Assembly: GCF_035222275.1 (NCBI RefSeq)
Contig: NC_085885.1
Location: 3,162,001-3,226,000 of the forward strand
Direction: 5' to 3'
Length of the DNA stretch: 64,000 nucleotides
DNA from: Podospora bellae-mahoneyi
Taxonomy: Eukaryota; Ascomycota; Sordariomycetes; Sordariales; Podosporaceae
Positions 1 through 10,276 of the stretch are shown in pieces (within the stretch, counting starts at the first letter, position 1; each line of letters starts with the position of its first letter). The translations under genes and the position numbers were made by a program. The notes below the pieces were generated by a model. That model worked only from the letters and a program-made list of their open reading frames with translations. It ran no database searches and had not been told where the DNA came from.

Positions 1-22
1 TCTTCATGCTTCCACAGTAAAG

Positions 23-2456
23 ATGAGCTCGATGTCTTCCGGTGGTGTGCCACTCAGCAGAGTCTCCACAGCCTGCGCGCGCTGCCGCCGGCAGAAGTTG
101 AAGGTAAGCACCCGCGCATTGTTACCAGATGTCTGACATGAGGAGCAGAGGTTAATAACCATGTGTACATGTAGTGCGATGTCACCAAACCATGTACCAT
201 GTGCGTCCGCTCCGGCGTGGAGTGCCAGCCTCGGCCGTTGCCTGAATCGACGCCAAGGCGGCGCAAGGCCAGCAGTGACGCTGGTAATGATGGGGACGGC
301 ATCGCCAGGGTGGCCCGGAGGGCCCGAACTACCTCCTCCGGGCCGGAGACAGCGAGACTATCGATCGGTCCGGCCCAGACACCGCCGGAAGACGCTTCTC
401 CCTTGACCCGACAGGTGGCCGGCTCGATTGAGACGCAGCAGTTCGGCGCCAACAGGTCAACGATATCTCTCGCCATGAACATGTATGAGAACTTTGGGAC
501 GCACGCACCTACAAAGAGCTCAACTATTCCCGGGGATGCCGCATCAGGCTCGCCGAGCGGGCCAGTATGGGGATTGCAGACCATGCAAATGCCAGCTCCG
601 TCGGTGATGGAGAAGTTGATAGACGCGTATTTTGAGAGGCTCCATTGGTTCATCTGGATCTTCCACAGACCGTCCTTCATGACCCAGGCGCGGGACATCA
701 TAACGGCTCCAGCTTGGCGGCGGGAAGACATGAGCAAGATCCTAGTCACCCTGACTGTGGCCGCCCTCGGCCTGAAAAGCGCCATTCAGAACACGTCGCC
801 GCAGGGCCTGCAGTTTCTCGCCTCAGTCTCGCCTGACCCGCAGCGGCTAGTAAACCAAATGATCGGAGAGGTTCGGTGGCATTTGCTGGACCTGCTCGAC
901 GACAGCTGCATCGAGACTGTTCAGGTGACTGTGCTCCTGGGCGCATACTACATCTTCCATGGCTCGCCGAGCCTGGCGTGGGCAATGATTGGTATGTCGG
1001 TCAGGGCCTCCTACGCTCTGGCATTACATTGCGAGATGGACTCGGACGATGAGATCACCACGCAGATTCGCCGCCGGTGCTGGAACCACGTCACTGTTGC
1101 CGACACGTTTGCCTCACAAATTTATGGGAGACCGGCGTCGCTGGATCCAGCCTTCTCCGACTTGTTGCCGCTTGCGGGCATGGAGGATGATCCAGCCATT
1201 GATATTACCTCCGGTGAGCACGGAATTCAGAACGGGGTTGGCGGTGGTGCGGTTTCTGTTTTGACGTTTCACTGGCTCAAGTACAAAGTGTACGAGATCA
1301 TTAGAAAGACAATCTCCACCTTCAGGCTGCTGCAGTTAAACAGTCCCATGACGGCGGAGGACCTGCAATCCCTGATAGATGCCGTGCAACATGTCGATGC
1401 GCAGCTGGCTGAGTGGCGGAAAACGCTTCCACCACCCCTCGACAGCGGCAGCGTGCTGGGTGATCATAGTTCTCCAGGATTAACATTCCCGGGGCTCCTT
1501 GAGGACGACGGAAAGGATCACGCAGCATCTCCGCTCCAGCGTCTCAAACTGCAGGCATGGGTATTGCAAATCACCTACGATGCCGCCATCATACTCGCAC
1601 ATCGACCGCTACTAGAACACAGGCTGTCGTCCGAATACCGCCAAGGAATATCCAAGAGTTCGGTAGACTTCATATCCAGATCGTTCGATGTCTCGATCAA
1701 AGCGGCGCTCCGCATATCCCAGACACCAGTGATGCAGTTTGAGCACGAGTTCAGCCTGGCCTTCATATTCGTCCATCTCTTCACCGCTGGAGTCATACTT
1801 TGTATCCCCCCAACTAGCCACCCATACAGCAACACGGCCCACGAAGCGAAGGCCGGCGTGTTTAGGATCATCCGGGCAGCCAAGGCGCTCAGCGCACGCA
1901 GTCAAATCGCACGCCACGCCGAGCAGCTCCTCAGCGATCTCTTGAAACTTAGTCTGCACTGCGAAGTTGACATGGTCTTCAAAGACGATCGAAAAACGCA
2001 CCACGGGCAAGCGACAGATAAGCCCCCGCCTGAGCCGCCATTTATTGCCAACAACACATGCGAGTCCGGGATGCCGGCGTCTGAGAGGCAGCAAAATCTT
2101 CCAGGCAACGATTTTAGCCAAAACCAGTACAGAGAAACTATACTGCAAGTTCCGCCGACCTCCAACTCGGAGACGTCGCTTTCGTCACTCCAACAAGACT
2201 ACGACCAACAGGGGAGTTTTGCAGATGAGTGGGCGGCGCCATACCCAGGGTTTAACCACGTGAACGCTGTTGGCCCCAACATGCAATCTCTGGATCTGCC
2301 GCTGGATGAAGCTTTCGGCGCATTTGGCCAAGGTAGGTATACCCAGATGTTTTGTTTTACGCATTCCAGAATTTGCTGACTTAATTTGTAGTCATGTTTA
2401 ATCTGATGCCGGACGATCCCTTGAATAATTGGGGTTGGGGAAGAGGGTCGATATAA
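23..2456 (+). CDS. Zn2Cys6 fungal-specific transcription factor
   Basis: Three exons (23-103, 175-2332, 2392-2456) encode 767 residues. The binuclear zinc cluster is complete: Cys18, 21, 28, 34, 37 and 44, with the first intron (71 bases) splitting the cluster between LK and CD. A central Fungal_trans-type domain follows, seen in segments such as AYFERLHWFIWIFHRPSF and NHVTVADTFASQIYGRP, and the C-terminal third is Gln/Ser/Pro-rich and probably activating. The last intron (59 bases) leaves a 21-residue tail (MPDDPLNNWGWGRGS). The protein should be nuclear and bind CGG half-sites. Target genes cannot be told from the sequence. Only 22 bases of promoter lie in the window. The start is the first ATG in frame; a second ATG lies three codons later. 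All junctions keep frame, so the gene looks functional. Confidence 0.9.
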
Positions 2457-3220
2457 GTACCTAGGTACGTAGGATAAGATACCTACTGCTTGGAGGTAAA
2501 CCATCAACTTTGGCCGGCTACATCGAAGGGCGGCTTGCAAAATCTTTCGCGCTCGATCATCGGAACGAGACATTGCGACTTCGGGGTCGCTGTGCTAGTT
2601 TACCTACCCATGAGAAGTCACCTGGCCGTGACTCTTAACTTAAACCATTTCCAGCAGCCTGAAGTCAGTAGCTAGTTGTTTGCCACATGCAACCTCTTCC
2701 CGGCAGGCATGTCTTCAGCTGCATCTGCTCGGCTGCCAGCGACTCACAGTCCATCAAGGTTCTCTTTCACATATGCAGAGACTCCACTTTGGTTAGCGCG
2801 CAAAAGATGCAGAAATATCGGCTCTCGGCCGGTCCGCAATGTTCTCATGAAGCTGATAATAATTGCGGCATCATCCATCCGCGTGAACCGGCGAGATGTC
2901 CATCTTTGCGGTTTGCTGCCTATCTGTTTATGCGCAATGTGGACAAGGTTCTGTCTTTTCATCGCCACTCAGTGGCTCCTTAGGCTGGGGGCGTTTGCTG
3001 GCAGCCAAGCTGCAGAACAGTAGTCCCAAGTAGAGGCAAGTCACAATCAAGGAACACTAACTTCGGACGTTTACCACATGATCTAACAACAAAATCCAGA
3101 AGTATTCCCCCATTTTTTGAAGTCCACCAGACCATCCTTACCGTGAAAGAAAACGCATCGTTGCCCATTGGACCAGTCACAGAGCGACATCTCGAGGAAA
3201 ATGAGCGCCTCTTTCAGCGC
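2457..3220. other. Intergenic, TF gene to methyltransferase-like gene
   Basis: About 760 bases. Short open frames are present on both strands but none has family resemblance or a good start. An upstream exon of the next gene could lie here, because its frame stays open upstream to about position 3053 without an ATG. Confidence 0.5.
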
Positions 3221-4381
3221 ATGAGCAGGAAACATGGTCGTTGGAACGAGCATCATCCACGATATCGTCTCCTCGAAGCTCTGCGTGGGTTCTCCAGCTA
3301 CGCTGAGCTGCAGCGGGCCGACCTCGACCATCTCAAGGGTCTGTACAACCGCGCACAAGAAGCAAAAGGCGCTTGTCGAGCGAGAGATTGCATACAGCAA
3401 GAGGTTCGCCAATGTCAACAATCTCATTTCAAAGAACCAAGAGCTTTGTGATGCGATTGTCAAAAACGGGCTCACATTCTATCAAGTGGACCAAGTTGAG
3501 CTTGACCAGCATATCAAGGGGATGAAGGCGGCTGGACGATCGGCCGATAAAGTCAGCGTCTCGCAAGCGCTGAAGCATCTTGTTCGTGACTGGTCTGCTG
3601 AGGTGGTGAATAAGAAAGGCGCAGCATTTCCATGCATCTTGAAGGCCCTGTCAGATATGGCATCCTTGGACGCCGACCAAGGCAGGCCCCTGAGAATTGC
3701 TTTGCCCGGTGCTGGCCTGGGACGGTTAGGGCATGATGTCGCGAAATTACAACGTAACAGGAAACCCCCTCCAACTTTCCATTTGCGTAATGCTGATCTA
3801 GAACTACATTCACAGCCTTCGAGGTGACCAACAACGAATGGTCAATGTACCAAAACCTCGTCTACCGCTTTCTTGAAAGCAGCTCCTCCAGCAGCCTGTA
3901 CCCATTCATTGACTCGTGGTCCCACCACCGAACAGCATCTAACATGCTCCGCGCCGTCACCTTTCCTGACGTCCCCCCCAACCCGAGGGCCGTTGTCCTA
4001 GTAGAGGGCGACTTCACAACCGTATTTTCGGACAGCACAGCCCGCTTTGACGTTGTGGTAACGCATTTATTCGTCGACACGGCGCGCAACATCATGACCT
4101 ACTTTGACACGATATCTCGTATGCTCAAGCCTGGGGGTTATTGGATCAACTTTGGCCCTCTGCTCTACGGAACTGCGCCGTTCATTCAGCTCTCTCTGGA
4201 GGATATTGTGACGGTGGCTGAAGAGATGGGATTTGAGTTTCTGGACGTGCTGGAGGGGTGCGGTGCCGTGTCGCTCCCGGGGAAGAAGGTGCGGGGGATG
4301 GAGGCTGGTTATGGCTTTGACGATCGGGCTTTGACGAAGAATGCGTATGATGCACAGTTCTGGATTGCGAGGCGGGCGTGA
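3221..4381 (+). CDS. Carnosine N-methyltransferase-like (N2227 family), one frame break
   Basis: SAM-dependent methyltransferase of the N2227/CARNMT1 family, which methylates histidine-containing dipeptides in animals; the fungal substrate is unknown. Family marks in order: HPRYRLLEALRGF, LVRDWS, the SAM-binding loop PGAGLGRL, then after a 62-base intron (3754-3815) FEVTNNEWS, VTFPDVPPNP, VEGDF, FVDTARNIMTYFDTI and LKPGGYWINFGPLLY. The splice keeps frame. Between YNRAQEAK and ALVEREIAYS (about 3364-3372) the frame changes by one base beside an AAAA run, with no usable splice sites. This is either an assembly indel or the first step of decay. The ATG at 3221 is the first in frame, but the true N-terminus may lie upstream. 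No other break is visible. Confidence 0.7.
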
Positions 4382-5201
4382 TTGTGTGTGGGATACCTAA
4401 TTTTGGGCTGTGTCTAGTTACACTAAGTAGATAGACTCGCCCTACTAGCGCGCGACTTTATTATATTTCGGGCAACATGAGACCCTATGAGATAGTGTGT
4501 TATATCCTTTAACTTTGTCTTTACAATTCTGTACCGTATGATGGCTGCTTGTCTAGGTATTATTGCTGGGTACCTAGGTAGTTACTTGAGTAATCTCAAC
4601 AATGACGATATACCACCTAGTCCGAAGGACGGGAGACTCCTTTTCTTAGTCGAGGATAATAGGGTTGCGGTGTGTTTTATTTCTTGCTTCTACTTGGATT
4701 TAGGGGCTTAGGGGTAAAAAGATCATAAGGGTTAGGGATCACCTCGATATTCCTCAAAATGAATGTAACGATAATAAGGGTGTCGGCGCTATAAAAAACA
4801 CAAGAACCATCAGGACTAGCTCATGCGTTCTTATTGGATAGAAAGTAAAGAAAGGATTCTTGGCCATGGCTGTGCCGTGGGCATCAGGGACGCCTGAACC
4901 GGTGTGTGCTTGGCATGGAAGTTATGTAGCCTGCTTATTCGTCGATAACACTTTAGCAGCCCAACTGAGGGAAAACATATTAGCGTTAGGCTGTGCATAA
5001 CCAGCTTTGGTGCCGAGAGCCGACCCTTGATATTGCAGATGGGATGCCAATCTCGCACGTGCGATGTGTTAGGCCAGTCTGGCCGGCAAAAAGCACGCGT
5101 CTTAAGTGGAAAGGGCGCCCAACCATTGATCACTAACGGGCTTTTCTCACAGTTTTTGGCTTTACTTCTAGTCACTTTGTTTGGTCACCGGTAGCGTAAA
5201 C
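4382..5201. other. Intergenic, no gene seen
   Basis: About 820 bases, moderately AT-rich, with several CCTAGGTA-like words near 4555-4580. A perfect 12-base palindrome TCGCACGTGCGA with a CACGTG core lies at 5053-5064. No open frame with family resemblance was found. Confidence 0.5.
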
Positions 5202-6530
5202 ATGAAGCGGATAAGTTAGCTGTGTCCGCTAGCACTCGCCGTCGCCTGTTTTCTATAAGCAGGACTGGGTAGCTACTGGACTGGAATACAGTTATATGTC
5301 TACGAGCCGACGTCTTATACCTATAGTTGCGGTATAACAGGCGGGGCAACCCAACAGTGCAGGACGTCAACGATAACCCACTGGAACTTTGTAGTGAAGC
5401 ACACCTCCATACCCACCGGTGTGACACCTGTCACGATAACGACCATAACCAGCCCATCCTGGGACATCGAGATTGTGAAGGTGTTCCTCCCCGCTGGCAC
5501 TGTGCCTCAATCCGACCTCGTTAACTATTTTGAGGAAACAACTACCACTACTTACCAGAATCCCCCAGTCTGGGTTATCGACGTCGCCTTCACCGCCCCG
5601 GCCAGCTGTCCAATCCCCTTTGAGTACACAACGACCAGCCGGCTTAACCGGTTCGAGTTCCCTTCGCCACTCTCAGCGATTCTCCTTCCGAAAGCCACCG
5701 CTGAGGTACGATTGACAACGTACGCCAGAGCCGTCGCGATTTCGAGCGATCATCGCCTCTTTTCTACCGAAACGGTCACCTCGACCTCAACGTACCTCCA
5801 CCTGAAACCAACGGACCTAGCCCCGACTCTAAGGCCGCACACAGATAACGACAGCTTCAGCTATCAACCACAACTACATCTGGGAATGCGATACGCTAGA
5901 GGCCAAGGAGGAGAGGTGGGGGCTCGAGGAGCTATCTCCATGCCCTCCGAATTATCACGCCTGGTCAGGAGGGTGCTAGCTAATCGCACTGTGGGCCGTC
6001 ATCGTCGTTGCCGTCGTCTCATTTTTTTTCTTCTCGGATTGATTGAGAACTTCTTCTGGTTCCGGAGGATGATGCAAGGCAGATGGTGCTTTCGGTTCGG
6101 GACTGTGTCCTGGTTCTGTCTCGGGTTGTTCGTGGCGTTGTTCACCTCGCAAGAGCAGGAGCGGAGCCCTGATGACCAAGAACGATTGAAGGAGCAATGG
6201 AAGACGCTACCTCTTAGAATGAAGCTCAAATTATGGTTCAAGTGGGGGTTCCGACATAAGTATCCAGTGGAGTGGCTGGGAGCTCGCAAGCCGATAGGCG
6301 AGGAGGAAAGTATTGAAATGGGGAGAAGAAATGGAGGGGCTCGTGTTAGTGGTAGCACTGTGAACCCGGGGCCAGGAGCACAGGATAGGGAGAACGACAT
6401 ACCTCTGCCGGCTTATCCCGGCCCTCCTTCCTCACGGATTAGCGACACACACTCGATGAGTAGCGGGACTACGGTTGCTTATACTGGGCCTGTTTTGGGA
6501 ATCCCAACGCGGTCCTTGCGCCTACGTTAG
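5202..6530 (+). pseudogene. Decayed secreted/membrane protein gene, Thr-rich ectodomain plus one TM segment
   Basis: The ATG at 5202 starts a recognisable signal peptide (MKRIS-x-LCPLALAVACFL) that is broken by TAG at 5217 and TAA at 5256. The same frame continues through a Thr-rich extracellular part (GGATQQCRTSTITHWNF at about 5340, later VTSTSTYLHL). Near 5870 the frame moves by one base into YIWECDTLEAKEERWG and CPPNYHAWSGGC, then TAG at 5977, then a TM segment LIALWAVIVVAVVSFF. An eight-T run at about 6022 moves it back to LLGLIENFFWFRR. A cytoplasmic part follows (KTLPLRMKLKLWFKWGF) with a Pro-rich tail. I know similar proteins from Sordariomycetes, without an assigned function. Three in-frame stops and two shifts make this a relic. 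Confidence 0.7.
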
Positions 6531-6939
6531 GTTCTGGGACAGTAGTCATTGGGCCGACGATGAGTTCAGCTCAGCTACAGATAGAGACTCAGCGGGCGGA
6601 GGCGAATCGGGGGGCGGATGATAGGTTCCGAGCTCTCTGACCCGTATAGAATTCGGTTTAAACATTGGCATCTAACTCTTAATGTTTCATTGTTGCATAG
6701 AATCTGAAGAAATGATAGATACCCGCATGGTTATTAGCACCACAGCAAATATTGAACGTATCTCAAGTGATCTAGCACAGGTAAATATTGTTTTGATTTT
6801 CCCCAGCTCGTGTTTTCTTCACCAGGCTACCTGTATCCATTAATGAGCCACAGCGTCGTACATTGGAGTTGCCTTGGCAAGGCACGATCATGTTTCAGGC
6901 AGGAAGCTATACTAGAGTAGCACAGAAACACTTAAGAAA
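6531..6939. other. Intergenic between relic gene and transposon remnant
   Basis: About 400 bases with no coding signal. It separates the decayed membrane-protein gene from the transposon end. Confidence 0.5.
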
Positions 6940-7620
6940 GTGTTAACGTGCGTGATAAGCGAGCGCCGCAGACAAGCGAGCGCCGAACTTTCTACCACCC
7001 TACCACAGCTATCCTCAATTATATAACCACAACACTAGGAAATAACTATAACTGAATCGGAAATAGATGAATCAGATGATTCTGCAGCCTCCTGGCACGT
7101 ACGTGCATTATGGCCTGGCTTACCGCACCCGCCACAGCACCGAATTTTCGGCCGAGACTCCCCTGCACCACCACCACTTTGTCGATTTTCCTGGATTACC
7201 TGCTCACCTACAGCCTTCTGATCCAGTATATCCTATGCCTCTTGTACGGTAAGTAACCCTCCAAGCCTCACACGTGTTTTTATAGCTCTCAGTCTATTAC
7301 TAAGTGCCTCATTGGCCTTTCGCAATACCGAGAGCTCCATACGTAGAAGAGCCACCTCGTGCATTACAGTCATCGTACCTTTAGTTAATCGATCCACAGC
7401 AGTTAACATAGATGTTGGTGAGCTACCCTGGTGGTTTGATATCCGAGTTTTAATAAGCTCTGACTGTGAGGTAGCTTCTCGAGGATTGTGTGGTGTTTGG
7501 GAGAGCCAAGGTCGTGCCTTGCCCGGCCTTGAGGATGGGGGTGTTGGAGTCCGGAGCCGTATATCCAGCTCAGAAAGCAAGCAGCGCAAGCAGTAAGTAC
7601 AAAGTTGAACCCGATTGCTC
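6940..7620 (-). mobile_element. Remnant of a pogo/Fot1-type DNA transposon, transposase C-terminal end
   Basis: Read on the minus strand, 7589-7233 gives the C-terminal tail typical of fungal pogo/Fot1 DDE_1 transposases: SELDIRLRTPTPP, SQTPHNPREA, LIKTRISNHQGSSPTSML and VMHEVALLRMELSVLRKANE. After one TAG (7233-7235, in the place of a likely Gln between EA and DILD) the frame continues to a CCHC zinc knuckle, CCGGCGKPGHNARTC, at about 7085-7135. The 3' terminus is probably near 6940-7000, where AAGCGAGCGCC occurs twice (6957-6967 and 6974-6984) beside GTTAACGTGCGTG, as expected of a terminal inverted repeat. The DDE core and the other terminus are absent, so this is an old truncated copy. 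Confidence 0.75.
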
Positions 7621-8097
7621 TAATGATTTAAATTTCAAACATCCACATCTGATGTCACACTGACCTGCAATGTTTCCCTTTGGTTTGACGCGTATGTTGG
7701 CAGCGGAGACACAAGTGTCTCTTACATCTGGTAAAGGTAACATGGTTGTGGACTATTCTTTTTGGAATTCATTGCTGCAGCTGAGCTCGGATTCCTCGCA
7801 TTTATTGGGGTTGGCTTATCCCGATGAGTCATCGGCGAGCAACGATTCTGCCAGCGCTGTCAAGAAAGCCGAGCAACCCTTGAATGGAGGGGCCTTCTAG
7901 TGAATGACCTCAAATCAGAAGCCACCCCTCTTCAGCATAAATTGGGACAGAGCTGCGTGAGACACTCGAATGCCAACCCAACTCCCGATCACTTTCAATA
8001 GGCTGTCTCCAACCAGAGAATCAGAATACCTTGTAATTGTGTCTCTACCTGCGTGGTTCAAAGCGTTGTCCCATCAGTGCAACTTCAACAACAAGCA
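7621..8097. other. Intergenic, transposon break to beta-lactamase-like gene
   Basis: About 480 bases. I see no matching inverted repeat for the transposon here. A 76-residue open frame at 7670-7900 has no family resemblance. Confidence 0.5.
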
Positions 8098-9321
8098 ATG
8101 GCTGAGCAAACCATTGAGCCCGCCTTCGAAGCCGCCATCGCCGCCTCCAAAATCAATGGCGTCATCATCTGCGCAACCAACACTACCGGCACCTTCGCAT
8201 ACAACTACACAGTCGGCGCCCGAACCCTACTTTCTGGGGAATCTCTCGCTCACAAACTCGATGATATCCTTTACCTCGCCTCCGGCACCAAATTGATTGC
8301 CACTATCGCCGTCCTCCAAGCCATAGACGATGGACACCTTTCCCTCGACTCTCCAGAGTCCATCTCAAAGTTCGCTCCCGAACTTGTCGACAAACCCATC
8401 CTCTTCCCCGACGGGGAGACTCTCACCCCCTCTACCAAAGCCATTACCCTTCGCCAGTTGCTCTCTCAAACCTCCGGCCTAGCCTATCACTTCCTTTTCC
8501 CCTACCTCTCCTCTTGGCGCGAAAAGAACGAAACGCCTCTTCAACCTGGCCACCGTCGTCCCGTCGAAAAAGCATTTGCCTACCCCCTCATCTTCAACCC
8601 TGGCACGTCCTGGACCTATGGGCCCAACTACGACTGGGCAGGCCGCATCCTCGAGCGCGCAACCAACACCACTCTTGGGAAGCATGTACAAGAGCGTATC
8701 TGTAAGCCTCTTGGAATCCCCACTTCCGATGCACAATTCTACCCAGTTAAGGGTGACGAGGCTAGGGGTAGAATGGTCGATCTCAACCCCTCTGACCCGG
8801 AGGGGCTAGGGTTAGCTGTCGTTGGTGGCATGGAGATGAACAGGCGGAGTGAGGGAGACTTTGGCGGCCATGGGTTGTTCATGACTGCTGAGGGGTACGT
8901 CAAGGTCTTGAAGTCCTTGCTTGCCAACGATGGGAAGCTTTTGAAGAAGGAAACGGTAGAGGAGATGTTTAGCAACCAGATTGGCCCTGAAGCGGAGGAC
9001 AATGCGAAGGCGGTGTTTGATGGACCAACCGGTGTCTTTTATCGCGTGGGTACTGAGGGGATGAAAGTTGGACACGGCCTTGGAGGCCTATTGACTCTGG
9101 AAGGGGCTGATGGGTGGTACGGTGAGAGGACGCTCACGTGGGGGGGTGGGCTGTCATTTGCTTGGTTCATTGATCGCACAAATGGTCTTTGTGGTTTGTG
9201 CGCGATACAAGCCTCGATGCCAGTCCAGATGCAGACTTTGACGGATCTGAAGAATACTTTCCGGCATGATATCTATAGGAAGTATGATGCTTGGAAGAAA
9301 GATAACCAGGGGAAGCTGTAG
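8098..9321 (+). CDS. Serine beta-lactamase-like / class C esterase-transesterase family protein
   Basis: Single-exon gene of 407 residues. It has the SxxK nucleophile motif (SGTK in LASGTKLIATIAVLQ), the Tyr motif (YGPNYDW) and, in place of the third KTG box, WGGGLSFAWFID. This combination is common in fungal EstB/LovD-type esterases and acyltransferases, so hydrolysis or acyl transfer on a small ester or lactone is more likely than resistance to beta-lactams. There is no signal peptide, so it is probably cytosolic. The first ATG (8098) is chosen; an open extension upstream to 8053 lacks an ATG. The frame is intact although both neighbours are decayed. Confidence 0.85.
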   Translation: MAEQTIEPAFEAAIAASKINGVIICATNTTGTFAYNYTVGARTLLSGESLAHKLDDILYLASGTKLIATIAVLQAIDDGHLSLDSPESISKFAPELVDKPILFPDGETLTPSTKAITLRQLLSQTSGLAYHFLFPYLSSWREKNETPLQPGHRRPVEKAFAYPLIFNPGTSWTYGPNYDWAGRILERATNTTLGKHVQERICKPLGIPTSDAQFYPVKGDEARGRMVDLNPSDPEGLGLAVVGGMEMNRRSEGDFGGHGLFMTAEGYVKVLKSLLANDGKLLKKETVEEMFSNQIGPEAEDNAKAVFDGPTGVFYRVGTEGMKVGHGLGGLLTLEGADGWYGERTLTWGGGLSFAWFIDRTNGLCGLCAIQASMPVQMQTLTDLKNTFRHDIYRKYDAWKKDNQGKL

Positions 9322-9671
9322 TGCTATCCTTGAATGACATCTCCGCTGATAGTATGATTGTAAATCCATTCTATCTTTGAACATCGGTACCAAACTCCAA
9401 CACAACACAGCTGATAGCACAAGAGGAACATGAACCTTTGAAGTTGGACGAACAGAAGGTGCTGCGCCACACCGATTCTACATCATGCAGTGTTTTGGGA
9501 AGGCACACTTGGAGGAAGGTGAGGTGGATCACGATTTCTGCCTGAAAATGCAACCAACCACCTGTGCCTCATCTGTGCAGCTGCGTTTCTCCGCCGTTCT
9601 TCACCTAGACCTCAACGCGTATAGATTGGCGATATCTGCGCTGTTGAACATCTCATGATATCGAAGACAAG
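9322..9671. other. Intergenic, no feature seen
   Basis: About 350 bases. No coding or repeat signal that I can support. Confidence 0.5.
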
Positions 9672-10276
9672 ATGGATCCCCTTACTTCCATCAGTCTGGT
9701 TGCCAACATCGCCGCCTTTGTTGATTTTGGTTTGAAGATAGTGGCAGCTGCCCGTGAGGTCAAAAGCTCCACTTGAGAGTCGAAACTCCCCACTCAGTTC
9801 AAGTATATCAGGACCTCAATAGCATGATCGGGCTGTTTGGAAAGGAAAAGCAGGAGCGATTTACTCCAATCTTCATTCCCCGGTCACAGAACGCGGCGGT
9901 GGATCTCGCCGCGAGGCAGAATGGGATTTTAAGTTTATCGGACCTTGTCGGTCTTCTTTTCCCACATGACTTTGAGAAGCTTTTGCCCTTGATCGACCAA
10001 GAAGTAAAGATGACGGAGCTTCGGAGGAACGGATCACTGGACGTTCTCAGATCGTTTGGGCTTGACCTGGAACTTTGGAACCCGCCACCGCCAGCACATC
10101 ACCCCCTACTACTCCCAGAAATCGAAGGCTTCTCTATAACTAAGACCATCTTGTTGTCGAAGACTTATTCGGTTGACGACGGGGAGCGTGGAGTTGTGGT
10201 ATACTCTAAGGAGGGAATCGCATCTCTAGACCCAAGCAATCCAGTTCATGCCAATGCGACGCTGATTGACGGGTAG
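9672..10276 (+). CDS. Hypothetical protein with NLR-type N-terminal start
   Basis: The ATG at 9672 opens MDPLTSISLVANIAAFVDFG, the sort of start seen on fungal STAND/NLR and related proteins, but the frame stops after 34 codons (TGA 9774-9776). A 44-base intron (GT at 9754, CAG ending 9797) would splice this in frame to the open frame running to 10276, giving about 187 residues. The second part (VYQDLNSMIGLFGKEK, RNGSLDVLRSFGLDLELW) matches nothing I recognise and has no NACHT or repeat domain. It may be a short orphan gene or the stub of a larger gene. It converges on the broken DUF2236 gene. Confidence 0.35.

Noticed and set aside
8053-8097. N-terminal extension of the beta-lactamase-like protein
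   Set aside because: No ATG in the extension; the ATG at 8098 gives a normal domain start.
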